Below the pieces are notes generated by a model. That model did no database searches. It was not told where the DNA came from and saw only the letters and a program-made list of their open reading frames with translations. The position numbers were made by a program, and so were the translations under genes. 64,000 nt of DNA from Mycoplasma sp. NEAQ87857 (lineage in GTDB: Bacteria; Bacillota_I; Bacilli_A; Mycoplasmatales; Metamycoplasmataceae), in the NCBI RefSeq assembly GCF_009792315.1, contig NZ_CP045542.1:1136020-1200019 (forward strand), read 5' to 3'. Shown in pieces: positions 1 to 11,279 of this stretch; positions within the stretch are counted from its first letter, which is position 1, and each line of letters opens with the position of its first letter.

Positions 1-211
1 ATTTAAGTCTTTAATACCACCATTTTCTGCTATTAAAGGTCTTGGTGAAGCTGTTGCTAATAAAATAGTAGCTTCAAGAGATGAAAGAGCATATATGTCT
101 CAAAGCGATTTCCAAAAACGTAGTGGAGTTAATGTAACTTTATTTAAAGTTATTAAGGAATTAGGTATCATTGATCATTTAAATGAAACTGATCAAATGA
201 CTTTATTCTAA
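1..211 (+). CDS. polC: DNA polymerase III alpha subunit PolC, C-terminal end (partial)
   Basis: The last 70 codons of a gene that starts before the window, in frame from base 2 to the TAA at 209-211. The readable peptide contains SLIPPFSAIKGLGEAVANKI, then a DFQKRSGV segment and ends DQMTLF. This is the helix-hairpin-helix-rich C-terminal tail of the Gram-positive/mollicute replicative polymerase PolC, which normally ends in a -LSLF-like peptide that binds the beta clamp; TLF fits that. PolC is the main replicative polymerase with built-in 3'-5' exonuclease, but those domains lie outside the window. A strong hairpin terminator follows at once. Confidence 0.85.
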   Translation, partial: FKSLIPPFSAIKGLGEAVANKIVASRDERAYMSQSDFQKRSGVNVTLFKVIKELGIIDHLNETDQMTLF

Positions 212-228
212 ATTTATTTTATTTATAC

Positions 229-256
229 AACCAAGATTAACAATCTTGGTTTTTTA
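229..256 (+). terminator. Intrinsic terminator after polC
   Basis: Arms AACCAAGATT (229-238) and AATCTTGGTT (242-251) form a 10-bp perfect stem with a 3-nt loop, followed by a T run. It separates polC from ffh. Confidence 0.85.
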
Positions 257-272
257 TATAAATACTATATTG

Positions 273-287
273 TATAATATTGATATG
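273..287 (+). promoter_or_regulatory. ffh promoter -10 box with a probably leaderless start
   Basis: A perfect TATAAT lies at 273-278, preceded by TG, and the ffh ATG is at 285-287, seven bases after the box. Transcription would therefore start at or next to the A of ATG, leaving no leader or Shine-Dalgarno site. No convincing -35 box is visible at the usual spacing (only the T run of the preceding terminator). Confidence 0.6.
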
Positions 288-1637
288 TTAGGATTTATAG
301 AAAAAAAATTACAAAAGAGTTTAGCTAAAATGGCTAAAAAAACCGTACTTAATGAAGCAGATATTCTTGAAATTACTCGTGAAGTAAAAATGTCATTACT
401 TGAAGCTGACGTTAATTTAAAAGTTGTTAAAACTTTTATTTCAAACGTTAAAGAAAAAGCTTTAAGTAGTGGAGTAATTGGTAAATTAAACCCTTCTCAA
501 CAAATGATTAAGATTTTTCATGAAGAATTGGTTAATATACTTGGTGGAAAAGCTAAAGAATTTAAAATCGAGAAAAAACCATACATCATTATGATGTGTG
601 GACTTCAAGGTTCAGGAAAAACTACTGCAACAGCTAAATTAGCTTACTTTTTAAGAAAGAAAAAAATGGTTGAAAAACCATTAGTAGTAGCTGCAGATAT
701 TTATCGTCCTGCTGCTGTTAATCAATTAGTTACTTTAGCTAAAAGTATTCAAGTAGATTACTTTGAGCAAGGTACAGATGTTCCTGCAGAAACCATTGTA
801 GCTAATGCTTTAGAGTTTGCTAAACAAAATCAAAATGATTTAATTATTATCGACACTGCTGGTAGATTATCAATTGATGAAAAATTAATGCAAGAATTAG
901 TTGAAATTAAGAAAATTGCTAAACCTAGTGATATTTTATTTATCGCTGATGCTCTTAGTGGTCAAGACATTATTAATGTTGCAAGCACTTTTAATGATAA
1001 TTTAAAATTAACAGGAACTATTATTACCAAATTAGACTCTGATGCTCGTGGAGGAGCCGCTTTAAGTTTAAGACATGTATTAAATATACCAATTAAATTT
1101 ATAGGTACAGGTGAAAAAGTATCTAACTTAGATTTATTCTATCCAGATAGAATGGCTGATAGAATCTTAGGTATGGGTGATGTTATGAGTTTAATCGAAA
1201 AAGCTCAAGACGTTATCGATGAAGATAAAGCTAAAAATATGATGGAAAGAATGTTCTATGGCGAATATACATTAGATGATTTATTAGAACAAATTCAACA
1301 AGTTAAAAATATGGGTAAATTTTCAAAAATATTAAAAATGCTTCCTGGTGGATTAGCAAGCAAAGTTGATCCTTCTCAAATTGAAAAAGCAGAAGAAAAA
1401 ATGAGAATTTATCAAATTTTAATGTCTTCTATGACAATTAAAGAAAGAAAAAATCCTAAATTGTTAAGACAAGCATCAAGAAAAGAAAGAATTCTTAAAG
1501 GTAGTGGAAGATCTGCTCAAGAATATAACAAATTATTATCTGACTTTGATGCTATGGTTAAAAAAATGAGTCAAATTGTTAAATCAGTTAAAAATGGTTC
1601 ATTTGGACCTGGTTCATTAGGTGGTTTTGGTTTATAA
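285..1637 (+). CDS. ffh: Signal recognition particle protein Ffh
   Basis: 450 aa, the usual length for SRP54/Ffh. It binds the 4.5S/SRP RNA and signal sequences of nascent proteins and, as a GTPase, docks with FtsY at the membrane. Visible: N-terminal helical bundle (about 1-90), G domain with P-loop GLQGSGKT (about 106-113), DTAGR (about 190-194) and TKLDSDARGG, then a methionine-rich M domain (MMERMF, MGKFSKILKMLPGG, and a GSGRS-containing RNA-binding helix) and a glycine-rich tail. I chose the ATG at 285 because the peptide MLGFIEKKLQKSL matches the family start; an in-frame upstream start at 246 would add 13 residues that overlap the promoter. Bounded by terminators, so monocistronic. Confidence 0.96.
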   Translation: MLGFIEKKLQKSLAKMAKKTVLNEADILEITREVKMSLLEADVNLKVVKTFISNVKEKALSSGVIGKLNPSQQMIKIFHEELVNILGGKAKEFKIEKKPYIIMMCGLQGSGKTTATAKLAYFLRKKKMVEKPLVVAADIYRPAAVNQLVTLAKSIQVDYFEQGTDVPAETIVANALEFAKQNQNDLIIIDTAGRLSIDEKLMQELVEIKKIAKPSDILFIADALSGQDIINVASTFNDNLKLTGTIITKLDSDARGGAALSLRHVLNIPIKFIGTGEKVSNLDLFYPDRMADRILGMGDVMSLIEKAQDVIDEDKAKNMMERMFYGEYTLDDLLEQIQQVKNMGKFSKILKMLPGGLASKVDPSQIEKAEEKMRIYQILMSSMTIKERKNPKLLRQASRKERILKGSGRSAQEYNKLLSDFDAMVKKMSQIVKSVKNGSFGPGSLGGFGL

Positions 1638-1675
1638 AAAATAGTACTAGATTAAATTTCTAGTGCTATTTTTTA
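1637..1675 (+). terminator. Intrinsic terminator after ffh
   Basis: The stop codon runs into AAAATAGTACTAG, paired imperfectly (one mismatch/wobble) with CTAGTGCTATTTT and followed by a T run. Confidence 0.75.
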
Positions 1676-2129
1676 TTCACCTTTTGTCTAACCAATAATG
1701 ATTAATTTAATTAGGATTAATAATGTAATAAATAGACATAAAAGTTTCCAAGTTATCAAAAAAACGTTAAAAAACATTGATTATTAGCTTATTTTTTAAT
1801 TTTTTCAAATTCTTACATTGTAATTTAAGTTTTAAAATATTTATTATTATGAAAATATAAAAGATTAATATTATTTAAATTATTATACTAGAAATTTAAT
1901 GACTGATTTTTACCAAAACCACAGTATTACTTATGTTTTAGTAAATTTTATAAGTATGAACTGCAAAAGAAATTTTTATAAAATTCATACATTTGTGGAA
2001 TGAAAAATGGTATTTATTCTTATCATATTTTCTAAAATATGAAAACAAAAAGCAGATTTTTGTATATTTTTTCACATATTCCATTCTGCACACTTCATGC
2101 ATATATTATAATTTTCTTTTATTGGAGGT
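1676..2129 (+). promoter_or_regulatory. 460-bp AT-rich upstream region with promoter and ribosome binding site of the giant surface gene
   Basis: No gene is visible here. Near its end a TATAAT box (2107-2112) is followed by a strong Shine-Dalgarno GGAGGT at 2124-2129, five bases before the ATG at 2135. The -35 region (around 2084) is not a recognisable consensus. The length of the gap is unusual for this compact genome and may contain regulation of a surface antigen, but I see no homopolymer tract that would suggest phase switching. Confidence 0.5.
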
Positions 2130-2134
2130 AAAAA

Positions 2135-5100
2135 ATGAATAAAAACTTGAAAAAATCATTAGGTTTAATAGCGACAACTATGCCAGCTGTTGCTATTTCT
2201 TTAAATCTAATAAGTGCAAGTGATGTTGCTACAGAAACATCAACTTTAACAATTCAAAATTTAATAGAATATTTAGATGGGAAACGTTATCTTTATTTAC
2301 AAGGTGGTTTGAATGATAAACAAATAGATCATTATAGAACTCAATTACAAACACTTGAATCAACAAATCAAAATACTCAAGAAAAATTATTAGAAATAAA
2401 AACAAATATAGATAAAACTTATAAAGCGATGGTTAGAGGATATTTAGCGGTTTTAGCTAACTCTATCGGTGATCCTGGTAATGAAGGAGCTACAGCTCAA
2501 AATCCTGGTGAATACAATAGATATTTAGAAGGTTATTCTAATAAAATTACTTTACCTGGATATACATACGCTTGACAAAGTGCATATGTAGGAGACTTTA
2601 GAAGAACTACATTTGCAAAAACTAAAGTTGCTGTTGATTATTTATTACATGATGCAGATTATAATTTTGATTTAGATAGTGATAATGAATTTACTGATGA
2701 ACAATATAAAACTAAAATTCATGACTTAAGAGATTATTTTAATAGAGAAGTACCATTGTTAAGAAACCATAATAATGCCGCAATGACATTAGGTTCAGTA
2801 GGGTTTCTAGAAGCTGTTAGAAGTAAATATTTTAGTAATATTAACGATGATGGAACTGATAAAACTGAGCTTCACGACGATTTATATAACACACATATTG
2901 GTGCAGGTGGATTTTATATTTTATCTAATTTTACTTTAAGAGATAATGGTGCAAATATTTTTGTTTGATATGGAACCACTAGAGATCAAATATCTCAAAG
3001 AGTAAATAATTATGATCAAGCGTTTAAGACACTTGTTAAAACAAGAAATAAAATAAAAGATTTTTTGACTACAGATTCTATTCAACTACTAAATGCAGAC
3101 TATGTAGATAATAGTTCTTATCCTGCAGGACAAGATTTAAAACTTTGATTTGATAGAATGCAAGACGCTTGTGAAAATATGAACAATCTTGCTACCTATC
3201 CTGTTAATGGTTGAGAAAATAAAGGATTTATGAAATCTGCTAACGGTAATGCTAACTTTACCTTTGAAAAACAAAGTGGTTATCACTATCTAGATCGTTA
3301 TGCTACTATAATCTTAGGAGCAGCTAATGGACCTGATAGAATGTTAGATCGTTACAACAGAATAGTAAATAATATTGATAGAGTTATTGAACGTGAGAAA
3401 AATGCTGCTACATCTAAAATTAGAAGTTTTCAATATTTAACAGAAAACGAAACCGCTGGTGCCGAGTTAGCGATTAGCAAAATAAATGATGGAACCATTA
3501 GTTTCATTCCTGATATGAGAAATGAAGCTAAAAAGTTTGCTGAAATTAATGCTTCAAGTGCTAAAGAATATGCTTTAAAAGCTATTGAAAATCTTCCTTT
3601 TGATGATATGGAGAGATTTAAGAATAACGTTCTTTCACGTACTCTTGATACAAATAATCCAGATGAGGATGTTAAGTATTTTGAAAAACAAATACTTGAT
3701 ACATGATTGTACTCAGTTAATTCAAACCCTTATTTAACTGATGAACAAAAAGCTTCTGGTAGTTATATAAAAACTGCTTTAGCAATGTATTACAACAGTA
3801 ATTCTAGTGCAGAAAAAACTCAAAAAATGAAAGAAGTTTTTAAGGTTATTGCTGATGAAACACTACAATCTATAACACAAAACATTGATGGTCTAAAACT
3901 ATACAATGCAAATGAAATACAAGAACTTAAAAACCAGTTAAATGAAGGTTTAGAAGGTCTAACAGCTGCTGAAAAATACAAAAAGATTGTAGAGAACTTA
4001 AATCTAATCACAACTAAAATTAGCAATGATTTTAATAACTATATGTCTACAAACGTTATTGATAATCGTAATGTAACTTTAGCAACTAATAATTTAATAA
4101 CAATAAACTCTGATTTATTGTTATATAACGAAAATATTAAATCATACTTAAAAACAAAATTACAATTATCAAACTATCTTACAGATGAGCAAAAACAAGA
4201 ATTAAAAGATAAAGTAGATAATATAACAAGTACAAAAAATATACTACCTGAGTTAAATAAAATTGCTGAATCTGTAATAGAAACTATTAAATCTAATTAT
4301 GTTAATCAATGACCTGCTGATTTACAAGAAGAAGCAAGAAATGCATTAACACAAAAATTAGCTACTTTACCAAATAATATCGATTCATTAAATTCTGCTA
4401 CTAATGAATTAACTACTGAATTAAGAAATAAATATCTAACTAATTTAGCAACAGTACAAAATCAGTTAGATAGTGCTGATTATTCAGCTTTTGAAGCTGA
4501 ATTAAATGGTGATTTAACAGTTACTAAATTAAATGAAACAAAAGCTAAAATTATTGCTAAATTGAATGAAGATTTAGGTGCAAAAATTAGTGGTTTAAAC
4601 ACTTTAACTTCTAATCAGCAAAATGAAATTAAACAAAAATTATCTGATGCATTAAATAACTCAAATAATTTTGGTAATGATATCGCTTCAATATTTGATA
4701 AAACAACCAACTTAATTAACACTAATTCTGATCAATATAATGTAGATCATTTACCAAGTAATGTATTAAGCTTTAATGATTTAACAAATAATGATGCTGA
4801 TCAATTTAATAAAATGAAAGAAAACTTAAAAGAATTATTAGCTTCTAATCCTCTTTCAACCTTAATTGATCCTGTAGATAATTGAGATAACATTACTAAC
4901 ATTGATCAATTAAATTCATTAAAAACAACTAAATTAGATGCAGCAAAAAATCAATTATTAACTAAAGTTCAAGGTCTACAATGATATAACAACAATGAAT
5001 TTAATGATGAAATTACTAACTTAAACAATATCAATGATGTAAATGGTTTATATAACAAGATATTAAATGATTTAACAACTTCAGCAAATAGTGTGATTGA

Positions 5101-8100
5101 AACACTTAAAATAGATAATCCTACAATTGAACCAATTAATAACATTAGTACCATTAACGATTTTGACACTAAAGTAGAAGAAATCATTCAAACAGTTAAG
5201 AATAACACTAATAATTTAATTGATGCTTCTCAAAACACTGATAAATCTGCTACTAAAACATTATTAACCACTAAAACTAATACATCTAATCCATTACAAG
5301 GTTTATTAAATAATGTGAATTCAATAACTGAAAAAACAAAAGAAGACACAAAGAACGCAATTAATTCATTAACTAACTTAAACGATATTCAAAGACAATT
5401 ATTTTTAGATAAATTAGAAAATGCTAATTTATCTAAATTAAATGAAATCTATAATGATGCAGCATTATTAGAGCAAAAGAAACAAACAGCCAAAGACAAA
5501 ATTGCTGCTTTAGATGGTTTAGGTGATGTTTTAATTCAAAAATTCCAAAATAATGTTAATGATTTATTACCAGATCAATTTGAAAATAACTTCAATAATG
5601 CTGATGCATTATTGACTAAATATAATGAAGCAAAAAATCAATTAGATATCACTAATCCTTCATTTGTTTCAAAATCAGGTCAAGATTATGAACTTCTTTC
5701 TCAAGAATTAAAAGATAAATTAGATTCAGCATATACTGCATTAAGTAATATTAACAATAATAAAACTGAAGATAATATTTCTACAATTGATCAAGCAATT
5801 GATAATTTAAAACAAGTAATCACTGAAGCAGAACAATATAAAACTAACTTAATTTCTTCTAAACAAGATGCAATTGATGATCTAGATTTTCTTTCAGGCG
5901 ATCAAAAAACAAGTTTTAAAAATCAAATCGCTGGTGCTACTTCAGAAGCTAAAATGGATACAATTATTGAAAATGCCAAATCATTAGATGATTCATATGA
6001 AAACTTGAGCACTAAATTAAATGCTGTTCCTAGTGATTACACAACAAACAAAACTAAAGCATTTAATCTAGCATCTAAAGAAACTCAAGATCAACTTGAA
6101 GCAGCTACTGAAGAAGCTACTAATTTAAACACAAATAAAAATGATAATGACACCGCTAGTGTAAATTCTAAAGCTAATGTTTTAACAGATTTAATCCTTA
6201 AAGCACAAAATGAAGTACAAAATTATTTAGATGAATCTAATAAAACAATTGATAATTTAAATAACTTCAATGACGGATTAAAAAATCATTTTAAAGATTT
6301 AATTTCTCACGCAAATACTAAAGAAGAAATTCAAGATATTATTAATCAAGCAAATCAATTAAATGATGCTTATACAGTGTTAGAAAATAAATTAGTAGAG
6401 CAACCTACTAATTATGATTTAGCAGATAATAAAGATGCTTTAGATGCATTATTAGTTAATGCTAATAATGTTAATACTAATAAAACTTTAAACACTTCAG
6501 ATGCAGTGATGGATTTAGTAAATCAATTAGATACCGCTTATACCAATGCTCTTGATAGCATTAAAGCTAAAAAAGATGTTGCTAAAGCTATAGTTGATGG
6601 TTTAACAAACAACTTATCAGCGGATGAATTAGCTAATTCAAAAGAACAAATAGATCAAGCAACAACTCAAGATCAATTAGATTTAATCACAAGCAAAGCT
6701 CAATCATTAAGTGATATCGATAAACTTAATATGATTGATAATGCTAAAAAACAAGAATTAAAAGATCAAATTAAAAATTCTAACAATATTCACGATCTAA
6801 AAACACCATTTGAAAACACTAAAAAAGAATTATTAACTGAAATTGCTAACTCAGATTTATTAAATCCTAACCAAAATCCTAAATCAGATTTTGTTAATGC
6901 AAATAATGGTGATTTATTAAATGCTGCATTTGGCAAAGCATTAAATAACGCTAAATCTAATGTAAATGAATTGCTTAATACAAATATATTAACCAACCAA
7001 GAAAAACAAGATTTTGCAACTAAAATTACTGATGCAAATACTTTTAATTCATTAAAAGAATTAAAAGATCAAATCACTAATTTAATTAAAGAAAAAGCTA
7101 AACAAACAATAAATGATTTAGATTTAATTAATCAAGATCAAAAATCTAACGTATTAGATAACTTTGATAGCTTATCTATAGATCAAATTAATGATAATTA
7201 CAATAATTTAGTTGATTTAAACAGTTATAAAAATCCTATAAATAATGATATTAAAGCTTTAGATCTTAAACCTAATGATCAAATCAAAATTGATCAATTA
7301 TTACTTGATGCTACTACTAAACCTCAAGCAGATATAGTAAAAGCTAAAGCTTTAGCTATAGTTGAATTAGATAAACTTAGCGGTTTAACTGATGAACAAA
7401 TCCAAGAATTTAAAGATCAAATTGTAAATGATCAAACTTTAGATCAATTAGGAATTAATAATATAGTCAATAAAGCTAAATTATTAAATCAAAAGAATAA
7501 ATCCTTAAACGAAGTTAATAATTTAGGTGATATAACTCCAGAAAATAAAGAAAAATTCATTAATGCAATTAATAATGCTAACGACATTGAAAATGTTATA
7601 GATTTAAGTAATCTTGCATCATTGCAAGATAAAAAAGATCTTGCTACTGTAATAATTAATGAAACCGCATTAAATGAACAAGAAAAACAAGCATTATTAG
7701 ATGAGTTAAATTCTCCTACTACTGATACTGAAGAAAAAGTAGAAGATATCATTGCTAAAGCTAATGCTTTAAATCTTGATAAACAAAAACAAGATGCATT
7801 AAAACAATTAGATAAATTACATCATTTATCACCTATAGAATCAAATGATTTTAGAGATAAAATAAACGCTTCAAATGATGTTTTAGAAATTAGTCAATTA
7901 ATTAAAGATGCAACTTTATTAAACGAAAAAAATAAAGCAAATCAAGAAATTAATGATGATTTATTAGACTTAGATGAATTAAAAGACCAAGTAATAAATA
8001 ACGTAAATAACGCTCATACAGTTAAAGAAGTGCAAGATTTAATGAAAGTTGCTAGATTGGATAATGCAAAACATAATGGTATCAAACAAATCAAACAACT

Positions 8101-9600
8101 ACAATATTTAAGCAATCAAGAAAAACAAGATTTCATTGATCAAGTAAATTCAAGCACTAGTTCAAATCAAATTCAAGAAATAGTAAATCAAGCAATATTA
8201 AAAGATAAACAAAATCAAATTAATCAAAATATTGATAATTTAACTCACATTAGTCAAGAACAAAAAGATTTATTTAAAAACTCAGTTAATACCACATATT
8301 CAATTGATCAAATTGAAGAAATTCATCAAGATGCTAGAAAATTAAGTTCTGCTTATATTCAACTCCAAGCTTCTTATGAAAACTTTCCTGAAGAATTAAA
8401 ACCTTTAGCATTAGATACTTTAAACCACGCAGATACTTTATTGTCTAATGAAGATAAAGTTTCAGTTAATAAATTAGAAGAAATTAATGAAGTAATTAAA
8501 CAATTAAAAGATAATTTACCTGATGCTAAATTATTGAACGAATTAGATACTTTATTAAATAGTATGCAACTTAGCGATCAAGCTAAATCAACTCTTAAAC
8601 AAAATGTAGATATTTTAAGTCCTAGTGTTAAAATTAAGCAAGTATTAGATGATGTTAAAGCTTATAATAAACAATATCAAGCAAATAATATTGATAGTTT
8701 ATTAAATCAATACAAAGATTTATTAAACAAAAATAGCAATAATGAAATTGCTAAATATTTAACAAAAGATATTGATCAAAATATATTAGACAATAACTTA
8801 GTTAATACTACAAACACAAATGATTTACCAACTATAAATCAATTATTAACTTCAAAAATTGCTAGTGCTAATAATTTATCAAATGCTAAAACATCATTTG
8901 ATAAATATATGAAACAATTAAATGCTTTGGAAAATCTACCTGCATCATATAAAAAATTAGTATTAGATTCAATACAATCTCAATATCATCAATTATTTGC
9001 TAAAGATCAAGTATCAGCTGCTGATGTTGAACAATTTGAACAATTTGCAAGTAAATTACTCAAAAACCAAACAGCTTATGATTCAAATATTAATTCATTA
9101 CATTCTAAATATCAAGAATTAAATAGTTTATTATCTACTGATAAATACCAAAATACAAGTAAAAAAGAGCAAACGAAATTAGATAAAATCATTCAAGAAT
9201 TTAATGATTTCATGACTAATAACATTGCCAAGATAATACAATTAATAATACAAATAAAGACATTAAAGCAATTCAAGATTTAATTAATAAAGCTAATATT
9301 GTAATTAATAACTTAGGTAATGATTTACAAAATACTAAATCATCATTAGAACAATTAATTAAACAACAACCAAGTTTAAACACTGTTGCTAAAAACAATT
9401 TACTTTCAGAATTAAATGATATTTCTAGCACCACTTATAGTCAAGAAAACTATGATAATTTAAGAGCTAGAGTTCATAATTTAAACTTCTTATACGCTTC
9501 TATTGCTCAATCTAAAGCAAAAGCTAATAAAGTTTTACAAAATACTAAATATCAACCTGAATTTGATAAATTAGATAAATATTGAGTGAGTAAAAAATAA
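2135..9600 (+). pseudogene. Giant GA-module surface protein, 5' part (frameshifted and truncated by ICE insertion)
   Basis: With TGA as Trp the frame is open from ATG 2135 (after GGAGGT) to TAA 9281-9283 (2382 aa). Near 9229-9232 one base appears lost (GCC AAG ATA where GCC AAA GAT is expected): the next frame continues the same repeat style to the ICE boundary at 9583 and stops inside the ICE at 9600. Features: signal peptide (about 1-29) without a lipobox cysteine, an N-terminal domain of about 700 residues that I do not recognise, then from about residue 1060 onwards at least a dozen degenerate three-helix modules of roughly 45-65 aa of the GA/FIVAR type (pattern LDxLxxLSxxQKxxFxxxI...IxxIxxxAxxL), known from albumin- or matrix-binding proteins such as staphylococcal Ebh. 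Function inferred: surface adhesion or host protein binding. The membrane anchor lies beyond the ICE at 39752-39957; the restored protein would be about 2551 aa. Confidence 0.85.
9576..9583. repeat. ICE target-site duplication, left copy (TAAATATT)
   Basis: 8-bp direct repeat immediately outside the left inverted repeat; identical copy at 39744-39751. An 8-bp duplication matches what is reported for DDE-transposase mycoplasma ICEs. Confidence 0.9.
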
Positions 9601-9611
9601 TTCACTTAAGC
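9584..9611. repeat. ICE terminal inverted repeat, left
   Basis: Starts GAGTGAGTAAAA and continues to TTCACTTAAGC. Against the reverse complement of 39716-39743: 12 identical, a 5-base unmatched block, then TTCAC and TAAGC identical with one T/C change between. It supplies the premature TAA (9598-9600) of the host gene. Confidence 0.9.
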
Positions 9612-9982
9612 ATCATTCCTGAAGGAATAATTGCTTCCTAATTTAATTCTACACAATTCAAAAATTTTTTCAAAGAAATTTTTAATTGTGCCTTCTCGTG
9701 CCAGCACGCACATATATATACGCGCACCCTTTAAAGGGTAAAATAAGAAAGCATCAAAAGTCTAACGACTATGCTATTAATATATATACTTTAGTATATA
9801 TATTAAAATTTAAAAAACAATGATGCAAGATTTTTAAACTTATAAAAAGTTGCATCGCTAAAATATCACATTATGTGAAAATGTGAAAATATCAAGTTTA
9901 AAAAAATGAAAATTTTGTAGCAAATATGAAACAAATTTTTGATAGTGAGTACCTTAATATATATACATAGTATATATATTAA
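9612..9982. other. ICE left-end noncoding region rich in hairpins
   Basis: No coding potential seen. It holds a series of inverted repeats: a small hairpin ATTCC/GGAAT (about 9613-9626), a long A/T hairpin with ends CACAATT/AATTGTG (about 9653-9688), a GC-rich hairpin CGTGC/GCACG (9697-9708), a 14-bp palindrome ACCCTTTAAAGGGT (9726-9739), and two near-identical hairpins with arms TTAATATATATAC: 9777-9806 (14-bp arms, 2-nt loop) and 9954-9982 (13-bp arms, 3-nt loop). The last abuts the transposase stop codon. Possible roles: transposase binding sites, transcript ends, or transfer functions; none can be decided from sequence. Confidence 0.6.
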
Positions 9983-11206
9983 CTATCAACATATAAATCT
10001 ACCAACATTTTCATCTCCTAGCATCATGATTTTATATACAATAGACTTAATATTGTATCTAGAACCACGCTTTTTGATTAATCTCTTTAAGGAGTTATTA
10101 ACGAAGCTCTCAGTAGATGATTTAACATTAACTTCGCTTTTGATAAGATTACTAATACCATTTCAATTGTTTTTAATGTATCTTAAAAATTTCTTGATTT
10201 TTTGTCTTAGTTTAGGTAGTAAATTATCAAGAACTTTCTCTTTGATAAAGTTTAAAAGGTGATTAAAAACATTTATATTTTTACTATTTATAGCATTTTC
10301 TACACTGTTATAAAGATTCATATCATTATAAAAATAATCTTTATTTTCATAGAAAATGCTATTTTCTTTATTCTTTTTCTTAGTAGCTCCAAACGTATCA
10401 AAAGTCAATTTCATAAAGTGGAATTTATCTAAAATTGGTATATAGTCTTTTGAATTAGCTAACTTTTGAATTCATTTAGCACCATCACCTTTAACAACAA
10501 TTTTTAAATCTTTGTTGTAAAATGTGTCTTTTATATAATTGATTTGTTCTATTAAATACTCTATTGAAACTTTACTTGCTTTATTAGAATTTTCTAAATA
10601 AAAGAGCTCATTTTTACATTTTACTTGTTTCTTTTGAGAGTCTTTTTCTAAGTAAAATCTAAGCATTCTACTTCTTTTGCCGATAGTTTTATGCTTATTT
10701 TGCACAGAAAAGAAAGCGTCATCTATTTCAACATATAAATATTTATGTTCGTTTTTTATCACATTATTAGAGTAATCAGTAAGATTATCAATATAGTTTC
10801 ATTGATTATTTTCACAAAGTTTAATATCATTATTTAAAATATTTTCATTCTTTATTCAAAAATGAATTAATTGCTTAGAAGGATTAAAAGAACTAAAAAT
10901 ATCCTTTGTTTTATTACCATTAATATAATTGCTAATAGCATCTTTTTTTAATTTGATATCAAATTTGGAAGTTTTAAGCTGTTCTAAATATTCATGATGA
11001 TAATAAGTGAATGTTCTATATTTACCTAGTGCTTCATCATAAATTTTGTATCTAGTAAGATTAAAATAATATATACCATTAGAAGTTATAAGTTTTCTTT
11101 TTACTCTTCTTGAAACAATTCATTTTGGAAAAAATTTTAATCTTGTTTCTGTTCTAAACTTTTCTTCAATCTGATTTAAGTAAATGATAAAAACTTCATA
11201 TACCAT
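9983..11206 (-). CDS. ICE DDE transposase/integrase, ISLre2/UPF0236-like
   Basis: 407 aa, continuous with TGA as Trp; start ATG at 11206 after AAGGAGAC. Likely the recombinase that excises and integrates the ICE (CDS22 of mycoplasma ICEs, Mbov_0401-type). Seen: candidate catalytic triad D162 or D163 in YVEIDDAFF, D241 in VVKGDGAKWI (a GDGA.WI signature characteristic of the UPF0236/ISLre2 group), and E366 in SSTESFVNNSL, with a basic C-terminal segment. Position beside the left terminal repeat and the 8-bp target duplication at both ends fit this role. Preceded by a hairpin in its leader and separated from upstream genes by a terminator, so it is probably expressed on its own. Confidence 0.85.
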
Positions 11207-11220
11207 AATAATGTCTCCTT

Positions 11221-11251
11221 TTATATTCAATTATTTGATTACTGAATATAA
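11221..11251 (-). promoter_or_regulatory. Perfect inverted repeat in the transposase leader
   Basis: TTATATTCA (11221-11229) and TGAATATAA (11243-11251), 9-bp arms with a 13-nt spacer, just upstream of the Shine-Dalgarno site of the transposase gene. It could be an operator or an RNA hairpin limiting transposase expression. Confidence 0.45.
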
Positions 11252-11252
11252 A

Positions 11253-11275
11253 TAAAAAAGCGGTAAATCCGCTTT
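11253..11275 (-). terminator. Terminator after the 264-aa module gene
   Basis: On the minus strand AAAGCGG (11275-11269) - ATTTA - CCGCTTT followed by a T run. It ends the gene stopping at 11280 and isolates the transposase. Confidence 0.8.
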
Positions 11276-11279
11276 AATA

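Noticed and set aside
246..284. Upstream start of ffh at 246
   Set aside because: The 13 extra residues overlap the polC terminator and the ffh -10 box and do not match the family start.
1676..2106. Phase-variable promoter tract upstream of the giant surface gene
   Set aside because: No long homopolymer or dinucleotide tract is present between putative promoter elements.
3820..7752. Minus-strand frames of 68-87 aa inside the GA-module gene
   Set aside because: Antisense shadows without ribosome binding sites; low-complexity Ser/Leu/Phe composition mirrors the sense-strand bias.
2135..9283. Many stops in the giant gene, as if it were a row of short genes
   Set aside because: All internal interruptions before 9281 are TGA, which this organism reads as Trp; the fragments are in one frame.
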